The position numbers were made by a program, and so were the translations under genes. 5,152 nt of DNA from Treponema sp. (lineage in GTDB: Bacteria; Spirochaetota; Spirochaetia; Treponematales; Breznakiellaceae). This document shows positions 1-5,152 of the stretch, in pieces. The stretch covers positions 827 through 5,978 of the forward strand of contig WQTB01000057.1 in the NCBI GenBank assembly GCA_009786495.1, written 5' to 3'. Every line of letters begins with the position of its first letter. The stretch's first letter is position 1. The notes below the pieces were generated by a model. The model was not told the origin of the DNA, ran no database searches, and was given only the letters and a program-made list of their open reading frames with translations.

Positions 1-542
1 TCATTCGGTATTTCGTACTGATTCATTATCCAGGGGTCATGCGACGCGGAAAGAAATTCTGAAGCTGAACATATCCCTGCGTTTTCAAGCAGGCGCGCTG
101 TTTTTTGCAAGGTAACGCCTTCGGGGATTGTAACCTTAAGCTGGACTTCAACGCCGGAAACAAGAATCCTGAAAATTGAAAGCGGGTTTGCAGGCAGCGT
201 TACCCTGTACGTTCCCGTTTTTACCTGATCGCCTGAAAGACGGCAGATTAATTCCCAGAAGTACCTGCTTTTAATAAGCCCCGCTCTTTCAAGGCGCAGC
301 CCGACAGACTGGGCGGATTCGCCCCTTCTGACATCCACAAGAAAACTGCCTTCGTGTTCCAGCCTTATAGTCTGCGTTTCGGACAGCATGGGAAGATCGC
401 TTGTCTGCACCGGCGCGTTGAAATAAATAAATGCACCTAACGAAAGCGGTATCAGAATAATCACCATTGCGATAATTACCTGTATAAACCTGAAAATAAT
501 CGAGAATATATTTATTTTTTTCTTTTTTCTTTCTTTTTTCAA
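1..542 (-). CDS. mltG: MltG (YceG-like) endolytic murein transglycosylase, N-terminal part, cut by the window edge
   Basis: This is a 180-codon 5' fragment; the gene continues past position 1. MltG is an inner-membrane lytic transglycosylase that cuts nascent peptidoglycan strands and is thought to set glycan chain length. The sequence shows a lysine-rich cytoplasmic N-terminus (LKKERKKKK), one membrane segment at about residues 12-41, then an extracytoplasmic region. That region has family-typical phrases: GLRLERAGLIKSRYFW (80-95), KTGTYRV (108-114) and TIPEGVTLQKTARLLENAG (138-156). The catalytic Glu region should lie beyond the window. The start is uncertain. I chose TTG at 542-540 because it precedes the basic tail and anchor. 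The only in-frame alternatives are a CTG at 554-552 and an ATG at 467-465, and the latter would remove half the anchor. No clear Shine-Dalgarno is present, and the gene follows the hydrolase stop by 12 nt, so coupled translation is likely. The family call is firm; the start is tentative. Confidence 0.86.
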   Translation of the reverse strand, partial: MKKERKKKKINIFSIIFRFIQVIIAMVIILIPLSLGAFIYFNAPVQTSDLPMLSETQTIRLEHEGSFLVDVRRGESAQSVGLRLERAGLIKSRYFWELICRLSGDQVKTGTYRVTLPANPLSIFRILVSGVEVQLKVTIPEGVTLQKTARLLENAGICSASEFLSASHDPWIMNQYEIPN

Positions 543-554
543 AAAGGTTACCAG

Positions 555-1499
555 CTAAATTGATATTTCAAGGCCTTCAAAGGCAAGCGTTAATTCAATT
601 CCCTTAATATTCATTCTTTCAAGGTACCATTTCGCAGACTGCAGTATTCCGTAAAGCTTTTGATCGTCGTAAGTAGGATCGTGATGAAACATAACCATAT
701 GCTTGATGCTCCAGTTAGCTGCAAAGTCGACGGCGAGCGAGAACGCGCTGTGACCCCAGTTGTACTTGTCAATCGCTTCGCCGAGCGTGTACTGGCAGTC
801 AATCACAATCATATCGGCGTTCATGAAAAAAGCGGTATTCTCGTCGTTTTTAATAAAATCGCCCGATGTAAGCTCGGTATCTGTCGCGTAAATAAAACGC
901 TTTCCATTTTCATTAACGCAATACGCGTACGAGCCGCCGGGGTGATTCATTCTTTTTGCCGAAATTGCGCATCCGCAGATATTTACTTCATTTTCCATCA
1001 GATTAAAAACTTTTTTTGCTCCCATCGCGTTGATATTTACGGGAAAATACGGGTTTACCATTTGACCGCTTAAAACTTTTTCCAGATCAGGCATTGGCGA
1101 ATAAAAATTTACGTTTACGGAAGGATTATAAGCCGGTCCGAAAAACGGAAGCCCCTGCAAATGATCCCAGTGGAAATGGGAAAGGAAGATATTATACTGG
1201 CTGAATTTATTTTTATCGCTAATTTGCGATACGCCAAATTCGCGCAATCCCGATCCGCAGTCGAAAACAATGCATTTACCGGTTTGATCGTTAAACGAAA
1301 CGCTTACGCACGGGCTGTTGCCGCCGACAGTGCCGAACAGCCACGGTGGAAGCCCTGCAAGGAAGCGTTCTCTGCTTTCCGCGTTTACTAGATCGTCAGG
1401 GGTAATCTGCTCAATTATAGCCGAGATTTTACTTTTAACCCGGGAAGGCGAAGCAGGCGTCGGTATTGATCCTCTGACTCCCCAAAATTTAATGTTCAC
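555..1499 (-). CDS. Metallo-beta-lactamase-fold metal-dependent hydrolase (PhnP/RNase Z-like superfamily)
   Basis: This 314-residue cytoplasmic protein has no signal peptide. It opens with FWGVRGSIPTP (5-15), the usual start of a COG1235-like branch of metallo-beta-lactamase hydrolases. After about 43 extra residues it continues with GGNSPCVSV (59-67) and FDCGSG (79-84). The metal-binding motif HFHWDH (108-113) fits HxHxDH. Further candidate ligands are His186 (MNHPGGS), Asp207 (YATDTE) and a His in FHHDP (271-275); WGHS (248-251) is also typical. The expected active site is therefore a two-metal centre. Relatives include phosphodiesterases and nucleases, but the substrate cannot be read from the sequence. 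The start is GTG at 1499-1497, with a strong AGGGGGAG upstream. An overlapping ATG one frame away runs straight into TGA, so it is not usable. The gene sits 13 nt after the YkgJ-type gene and 12 nt before mltG, which implies one transcript. Confidence 0.88.
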   Translation of the reverse strand: MNIKFWGVRGSIPTPASPSRVKSKISAIIEQITPDDLVNAESRERFLAGLPPWLFGTVGGNSPCVSVSFNDQTGKCIVFDCGSGLREFGVSQISDKNKFSQYNIFLSHFHWDHLQGLPFFGPAYNPSVNVNFYSPMPDLEKVLSGQMVNPYFPVNINAMGAKKVFNLMENEVNICGCAISAKRMNHPGGSYAYCVNENGKRFIYATDTELTSGDFIKNDENTAFFMNADMIVIDCQYTLGEAIDKYNWGHSAFSLAVDFAANWSIKHMVMFHHDPTYDDQKLYGILQSAKWYLERMNIKGIELTLAFEGLEISI

Positions 1500-1503
1500 A
1501 TCG

Positions 1504-1511
1504 CTCCCCCT
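1504..1511 (-). promoter_or_regulatory. Ribosome binding site that decides the GTG start of the hydrolase gene
   Basis: On the minus strand AGGGGGAG is followed by CGAT and then GTG at 1499-1497. The strong Shine-Dalgarno supports GTG as the true start. The neighbouring ATG (1501-1499) is followed directly by TGA and cannot serve. Confidence 0.75.
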
Positions 1512-1512
1512 G

Positions 1513-1959
1513 TTATACGTTCCTGTAAATTAGCGGCTCTGAAGTTCGCATTTTTATTATCTCATTTATTGCGTTTTCTGTATGTATGTCGCCTGAATTG
1601 ATTCCGCTGCATCCTGACGCCGCCATTTTCCAGCTTGATTCGGATGCCAGTACGTTCTCCCAAAAAGGAAATGTAACGCATTGCAAAGGACGCGCTGAAT
1701 AAACAGTACAGCCTGAATCCCAGAAAATGCAATCGTAATTTGGTTTTTCCTTTAAAGAAAGCGCTTCGCCGCCTTTTACATCAGAAACCCAGCGGCAATA
1801 TGCTGCAATAAAGTCATTTCTTTCAATATTAAGCAGGGATGTCAAATTTTTAAGGTCTTTTTCGGATAAATAAACAAATCCCGCTTCATAACGGCAGCAT
1901 GTTGAACACCGTTTACATGAAAATTTTAAACCTGAAGCGTAAAAGCGCGTATTTCCCAT
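1513..1959 (-). CDS. YkgJ-family CxxCxxCC cysteine-cluster protein (putative metal or Fe-S binding)
   Basis: This 148-residue soluble protein is recognised by its cysteine pattern. CKRCSTCC at residues 15-22 (Cys15, 18, 21, 22) is the CxxCxxCC motif. It is followed by GFVYLSEKDL (27-36), Cys77 and Cys84 in CIFWDSGC, Cys94 in RPLQCVTFPFW, and Cys117 in GCSG. This layout is that of the YkgJ / UPF0153 family (Pfam CxxCxxCC). The family is usually described as zinc- or iron-chelating and has no settled function. An additional cysteine, Cys55, lies in YCRW. Length is normal for the family. The ATG at 1959-1957 is the first possible start, because an in-frame TAA lies 6 nt upstream. No Shine-Dalgarno is visible before it. 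It appears to be the first gene of a cluster with the hydrolase and mltG. The biochemical role is unknown. Confidence 0.85.
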   Translation of the reverse strand: MGNTRFYASGLKFSCKRCSTCCRYEAGFVYLSEKDLKNLTSLLNIERNDFIAAYCRWVSDVKGGEALSLKEKPNYDCIFWDSGCTVYSARPLQCVTFPFWENVLASESSWKMAASGCSGINSGDIHTENAINEIIKMRTSEPLIYRNV

Positions 1960-1969
1960 GAATTACGCA

Positions 1970-1998
1970 ATGTTAACATAAATTATACGAAATATCAA
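1970..1998 (-). promoter_or_regulatory. Candidate promoter for the YkgJ-type gene / hydrolase / mltG cluster
   Basis: Reading the minus strand in the 43-bp gap after purD, TTGATA (1998-1993, five of six matches to TTGACA) is followed after 17 bp by TAACAT (1975-1970, four of six matches to TATAAT). This would start transcription almost at the ATG at 1959. Inside the spacer lies a perfect TATAAT (1987-1982), but I find no good -35 at the proper distance from it. The region is AT-rich, so chance matches are easy. Transcription from the purine operon could also continue through, since no terminator is visible. Confidence 0.35.
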
Positions 1999-2002
1999 TT
2001 AC

Positions 2003-3301
2003 CTAATATTTACCGATATCATTTCTGTAATACATTCCTTCAAAATTGATGTTTTCGGCTGCTCTGTATGCGTTTTTTAGCGCGGCATCCAAAGTTGAAG
2101 CTGTCGCTGTAACTCCAAGAACACGTCCGCCTTTTGTATAAAAATCGCCGTTTATAAAATCTGTGCCGCTGTGATAAACCGTAACATTATTATCATCCTG
2201 AGCCTTTAATGTTTTATCGCATAATGCTCCGCTTTTTGAATCAAGCCCGCTGATAATTAAACCTGTTTTATACGAATCAGGATATCCGCCGCTTGCAAGC
2301 ACTACACATGCGCTTGATAGATTTGACCATTTAATATTTATGCTGTCCAGTTTTTCATCTGTTACAGCTTCCATAATTTTTAAAAGGTCTGTTTCCAAAA
2401 GCGGCAGTAGAGCCTGCGCTTCCGGGTCTCCAAAGCGCGAATTGTATTCTATTACTTTAGGCCCTTCTTTTGTGAGTATAAGCCCGAAGTATAGGCATCC
2501 TTTAAAAGGACATCCTTCTTCATTCATCGCGCGGACAGTAGGCTCGAATATAGTTTTTTCGCATAACGTTTTTATTTCTTTCGTATAATGCGGATTCGGC
2601 GCGATTACTCCCATTCCGCCCGTATTCGGCCCCTTGTTGCCGTCAAAGATTCTTTTGTGATCCATTGATGATACCATAGGAATGACTGCCTTTCCGTCTG
2701 TAAACGAAAGTACAGTTACTTCAGGTCCTTCAAGAAATTCTTCGATAACAATATTTGATCCGCTTTCGCCGAATTTTTTTTCAAGCATAATTGATTCTAT
2801 CGCTTTTACAGCTTCTATAAAGTCATGCGCTATTATTACCCCTTTTCCCAGAGCAAGGCCGTCCGCTTTTATTACAACAGGAAAAGAAACTGATTTTGAT
2901 TTCACATAACAGCATGCGTCGTCAGAATTTGAAAATGCTTCATATGACGCTGTAGGTATATTGTATTTTTTCATCAGGTTTTTGGAAAACACCTTGCTGC
3001 TCTCGATTCTTGCGGCAGCTTTATTTGGACCAAAACATCGGACGCCTTTTTCTTCAAGCGCGTCAACCATGCCGATTGCAAGCGGATCGTCAGGCGCTAC
3101 TACCGCGTAATCAATTGAATTTTTTATAACAAAATCTTTTATGCCTGCGATATCAACAGCTCTTAAAGGAACGCACTCCGCTTCGCAGCTTATTCCGCCG
3201 TTTCCGGGAGCCGCGAACAATTCTGTAACGCGCGGATTTTTTTTCAGCGCTTTAACGATCGCGTGTTCCCTGCCCCCTGATCCGATAACAAGAACTTTCA
3301 T
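2003..3301 (-). CDS. purD: Phosphoribosylamine-glycine ligase (GAR synthetase)
   Basis: PurD joins 5-phosphoribosylamine and glycine using ATP to make glycinamide ribonucleotide, step 2 of purine synthesis. At 432 residues it has the normal full length. It begins with MKVLVIGSGGREHAI (1-15) and GNGGIS (33-38). VAPDDPLAIG (68-77) and CFGPNKAAARIESSKVFSK (89-107) follow in the N-terminal domain. The ATP-grasp part contains VIKADGLALGKGV (143-155), DHKRIFDGNKGPNTGGMG (214-231) and KVIEYNSRFGDPEAQ (282-296), where Glu and Asn are the expected Mg-ATP ligands. The C-terminal domain shows ASGGYPDSYKTG (336-347), YHSGTD (376-381) and TKGGRVLGVTA (389-399). The ATG start is backed by AAGGGG a few bases upstream. 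It ends in TAG and appears to be the last purine gene here. It lies 29 bp after purN, with no purH between them. Confidence 0.97.
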   Translation of the reverse strand: MKVLVIGSGGREHAIVKALKKNPRVTELFAAPGNGGISCEAECVPLRAVDIAGIKDFVIKNSIDYAVVAPDDPLAIGMVDALEEKGVRCFGPNKAAARIESSKVFSKNLMKKYNIPTASYEAFSNSDDACCYVKSKSVSFPVVIKADGLALGKGVIIAHDFIEAVKAIESIMLEKKFGESGSNIVIEEFLEGPEVTVLSFTDGKAVIPMVSSMDHKRIFDGNKGPNTGGMGVIAPNPHYTKEIKTLCEKTIFEPTVRAMNEEGCPFKGCLYFGLILTKEGPKVIEYNSRFGDPEAQALLPLLETDLLKIMEAVTDEKLDSINIKWSNLSSACVVLASGGYPDSYKTGLIISGLDSKSGALCDKTLKAQDDNNVTVYHSGTDFINGDFYTKGGRVLGVTATASTLDAALKNAYRAAENINFEGMYYRNDIGKY

Positions 3302-3307
3302 TTAACA

Positions 3308-3313
3308 CCCCTT
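3308..3313 (-). promoter_or_regulatory. purD ribosome binding site
   Basis: AAGGGG lies six bases upstream of the purD ATG (3301-3299) in the 29-bp purN-purD gap. It supports this start and independent initiation on the operon mRNA. Its first two bases are the end of a perfect 10-bp palindrome, CTTGTACAAG (3311-3320). Confidence 0.7.
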
Positions 3314-3330
3314 GTACAAGAAAGAACCGC

Positions 3331-3924
3331 TTATATTTCGCCGCGGCAGAACATCGCGACAGCTTTCGGAAGTAATACCCATTCGCCTTCGCGCATAACG
3401 CGCTGCTGAAGTATTTCAGGCGTATCGCCTGGCAGAACGTTAACCGCTTTTTGAAGGATGATTTTTCCGCCGTCAATAACATCGTTTACAAAATGAACTG
3501 TAGCTCCTGTCACCTTTACACCGTATTCCAAAACCGCCTTGTGTACGCGAAGGCCGTAAAAACCTTTTCCGCAAAAAGAAGGTATTAACGCAGGATGTAC
3601 ATTGATAATTCTATCAGCGTATTCTGTAAGAGTTTTTTGCCCAAGAATTGAAAGAAATCCCGCAAGAACTACAAGGCCGATGTTATTTTCAGATAACGCG
3701 GCGGCGATTTTACTGTCAAAATCAGAAAGCTCTGTATAATTTTTTCTTTCTATTGTCATTGCCTTTATTCCGGCTTTTTGCGCGCGCTCTATTGCGGTGG
3801 CTCCTTTTACAGAAGATATAACAAGTGAAAGCTCCCCGTTTTCAAATGCGCCTGAATCCCGCGCGTCAATCAATGCCTGAAGATTTGTTCCGCCGCCGCT
3901 AACAAGAACCGCAATTTTTGTCAT
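3331..3924 (-). CDS. purN: Phosphoribosylglycinamide formyltransferase (GAR transformylase), folate-dependent
   Basis: PurN transfers a formyl group from 10-formyl-tetrahydrofolate to GAR, giving formyl-GAR (step 3). The 197-residue length is typical. The phosphate-binding start VLVSGGGTNLQAL (6-18) is present. The catalytic set is visible as Asn108 and His110 in NVHPALIPSF and Asp151 in DVIDGGKIIL, corresponding to Asn106, His108 and Asp144 of the E. coli enzyme; VHFVND (143-148) precedes it. The loop FCGKGFYGLRVHKAVLEYG (117-135) is longer than in E. coli and is of the type I associate with clostridia and treponemes. The ATG follows the purM stop by 4 bp, with tandem TAA TAA codons between the reading frames. 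There is little Shine-Dalgarno sequence, so translation is probably coupled to purM. Confidence 0.96.
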   Translation of the reverse strand: MTKIAVLVSGGGTNLQALIDARDSGAFENGELSLVISSVKGATAIERAQKAGIKAMTIERKNYTELSDFDSKIAAALSENNIGLVVLAGFLSILGQKTLTEYADRIINVHPALIPSFCGKGFYGLRVHKAVLEYGVKVTGATVHFVNDVIDGGKIILQKAVNVLPGDTPEILQQRVMREGEWVLLPKAVAMFCRGEI

Positions 3925-3928
3925 CTTA

Positions 3929-4981
3929 TTAATTTATTCCATCGATTTTTACGCCGGAAAAACCTTCGCAAACTTCGCCGATGACTGCCGCTTTTTCCCC
4001 GTATGAATTTAAAAAACGAACTGCTTCATCAGCGTTTTCCTGCTTCGTTATCACGCACATTCCAACGCCCATGTTGTAGGTGTTAAACATGTCGCGTTCG
4101 TTAATTTTTCCGTTAGACGCAATTAAGTTGAATACTGCGGGCGTATCGATTTTGCTTTTTTGAATGACAGCTCCTGTGTTTTCGCCTAACGCGCGCGGAA
4201 TATTTTCGTAAAATCCGCCGCCTGTTATGTGACATAAAGAAATAACAGGAAGTTTTTCCATTAAGGCAAGGACGGGTTTTACGTATATTTTTGTGGGAAT
4301 CAATAATTCTTCGCCAAGAGTTCTTCCAAAATCGGGAAAATATTTTTCCAGAATGTGAGCGTCTTTTACAATGTTAAACACCTTGCGGGTAAGGGAAAAA
4401 CCGTTTGAATGAACGCCGGATGAAGCAAGAGCGATAATTGCATCGCCTTTTTTTACCTTGTTTTTATCAGGGATTTTTGATTTTTCCGCGATACCAGCTG
4501 CAAATCCCGCTAAATCATAGTCTTCGTCGCTTAACATCATTCCGGGGTGTTCGGCTGTTTCACCGCCTACAAGCGCGCATCCTGCCTGCACGCAGCCCTG
4601 CGCCACGCCTTTTACTATCTGCTCGATTTTAGCCGGAATGTTTTTGCCTACGGCAATATAATCAAGAAAAAAAAGCGGCTTTGCGCCTGCGCAGATAATG
4701 TCATTTACGCACATCGCCACGCAGTCAATTCCTACAGTGTCGTGCTTGTCTGTTAAAATCGCTATTTTTATTTTTGTCCCGACGCCGTCGGTTCCTGAAA
4801 CAAGAACAGGTTCGCTGTATCCTTTTGGAATTTCAAAAAGTCCGCCGAACCCGCCGATTCCTTCGATAACGCCTTTAATTTTTGTGCGCTCAACATGTTT
4901 TTTGATAAGCTCGACTGACTCATAACCTGCGGTTACATCGACGCCGGCTTTTTTATAACTTTCACTGAAGCTGCTCTCCAT
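3929..4981 (-). CDS. purM: Phosphoribosylformylglycinamidine cyclo-ligase (AIR synthetase)
   Basis: PurM uses ATP to close the imidazole ring of formylglycinamidine ribonucleotide, giving aminoimidazole ribonucleotide (step 5). The 350 residues match the usual length. Motifs in order are YKKAGVDVTAGYESVELI (9-26), SGTDGVGTKIKIA (62-74), DCVAMCVNDIICAGAKPLFF (86-105), DYIAVGK (107-113), VGGETAEHPGMM (138-149), SSGVHSNGFSLTRK (187-200), HITGGGFYENIPRAL (251-265) and NMGVGMCVI (303-311). These are the nucleotide- and substrate-binding elements of the PurM/ThiL/SelD superfamily, and none looks damaged. The A of the ATG is the last base of the purF stop codon (TAATG). GGGGAG at 4990-4995 supports this start. 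The junction indicates coupled translation with purF. Confidence 0.97.
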   Translation of the reverse strand: MESSFSESYKKAGVDVTAGYESVELIKKHVERTKIKGVIEGIGGFGGLFEIPKGYSEPVLVSGTDGVGTKIKIAILTDKHDTVGIDCVAMCVNDIICAGAKPLFFLDYIAVGKNIPAKIEQIVKGVAQGCVQAGCALVGGETAEHPGMMLSDEDYDLAGFAAGIAEKSKIPDKNKVKKGDAIIALASSGVHSNGFSLTRKVFNIVKDAHILEKYFPDFGRTLGEELLIPTKIYVKPVLALMEKLPVISLCHITGGGFYENIPRALGENTGAVIQKSKIDTPAVFNLIASNGKINERDMFNTYNMGVGMCVITKQENADEAVRFLNSYGEKAAVIGEVCEGFSGVKIDGIN

Positions 4982-5152
4982 TAATTTTGCTCCCCGATTT
5001 TTTGATCGTATTTGCTTTTCGGCGCGTCTTTAGGCGGCGGTACAGGATACTCGCCTGTGAAGCAGCCGGCGCAAAAACCGCATTTGGAATTTTCCGCGAT
5101 TTTTGTTACGTGATCAATCGAAAGAAAACCAAGGCTGTCAGCGCCAAGATAA
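4981..5152 (-). CDS. purF: Amidophosphoribosyltransferase, C-terminal end only (cut by the window edge)
   Basis: The last 56 codons and stop of purF are present; the rest lies beyond 5152. PurF makes 5-phosphoribosylamine from PRPP and glutamine, the committed step of purine synthesis. The fragment reads LGADSLGFLSIDHV (2-15), the usual C-terminal region of the phosphoribosyltransferase domain. It then has CGFCAGCFTGEYPV (24-37). The CxxCFTG cysteines (27 and 30 of the fragment) match the C-terminal pair that binds the [4Fe-4S] cluster in the B. subtilis-type enzyme; the E. coli enzyme lacks this cluster. A hydrophilic tail rich in Pro and Lys follows. The catalytic N-terminal cysteine and the other two cluster ligands are outside the window. 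Confidence 0.93.
   Translation of the reverse strand, partial: YLGADSLGFLSIDHVTKIAENSKCGFCAGCFTGEYPVPPPKDAPKSKYDQKIGEQN
4990..4995 (-). promoter_or_regulatory. purM ribosome binding site inside the purF 3' end
   Basis: GGGGAG lies 8 bases upstream of the purM ATG and within the last codons of purF. With the TAATG overlap it allows both coupled and independent initiation of purM. Confidence 0.7.

Noticed and set aside
515..545. T-rich tract on the plus strand, considered as a terminator tail
   Set aside because: No GC-rich hairpin precedes it, and it is explained by lysine codons of mltG on the other strand.
660..1073. 137-codon open frame on the plus strand
   Set aside because: It lies wholly antisense to the hydrolase gene, which has a clear family match. 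The translated product has no recognisable motif and no good start signal, so it is a shadow frame.
1960..2002. A riboswitch or attenuator between purD and the YkgJ-type gene
   Set aside because: The 43-bp gap is too short for a purine riboswitch and holds no conserved aptamer-like elements.
1990..2011. Inverted repeat AAATAT / ATATTT after purD, considered as a terminator
   Set aside because: The stem is six A-T pairs only, with a 10-nt loop and no U-tract after it. It is too weak to call a terminator.
3252..3482. 76-codon open frame on the minus strand across the purN-purD junction
   Set aside because: It overlaps the conserved C-terminus of PurN and the conserved N-terminus of PurD in another frame, and has no family features.
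4438..4925. Overlapping short plus-strand open frames opposite purM
   Set aside because: purM is intact and fully conserved on the minus strand. These frames have no homologous motifs or ribosome binding sites.

Overview
All seven recognisable genes lie on the minus strand, so transcription runs from the right edge (5152) to the left edge (1). The genes are tightly packed, and no stretch longer than about 45 bases lacks a gene. There are no RNA genes, insertion sequences, CRISPR arrays, attachment sites or long repeats that I can support.

The right half (about 2003-5152) is the end of a de novo purine synthesis operon in the order purF (3' end only) - purM - purN - purD. purF and purM overlap by one base in a TAATG junction, purM and purN are 4 bp apart, and purN and purD are 29 bp apart behind a good ribosome binding site. 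Together they supply step 1 (PurF, PRPP to phosphoribosylamine), step 2 (PurD, to GAR), step 3 (PurN, to formyl-GAR) and step 5 (PurM, to AIR). The order resembles the Bacillus/Clostridium block purF-M-N-H-D, but purH is not between purN and purD. The PurF tail carries the cysteine motif of the Fe-S type enzyme of the B. subtilis class.

The left half (1-1998) holds a second tight cluster: a CxxCxxCC (YkgJ-type) cysteine-cluster protein, a metallo-beta-lactamase-fold hydrolase, and the 5' part of mltG (YceG-like endolytic murein transglycosylase). A short AT-rich gap of 43 bp with promoter-like elements separates it from purD. Start signals here are unusual. The YkgJ gene has no Shine-Dalgarno sequence, the hydrolase begins with GTG, and mltG appears to begin with TTG, 12 nt after the hydrolase stop codon and in the same frame.

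The organism is a bacterium with moderately AT-rich DNA and an Fe-S type PurF, which would fit an anaerobe or microaerophile. The protein sequences and the YkgJ / hydrolase / MltG neighbourhood suggest a Treponema-like spirochaete to me. This is inference from memory, and a clostridial Firmicute is the main alternative.

I see no convincing new biological system. The points most worth a second look are the hydrolase-mltG junction, the possibly leaderless YkgJ gene and the linkage of the three left-hand genes.
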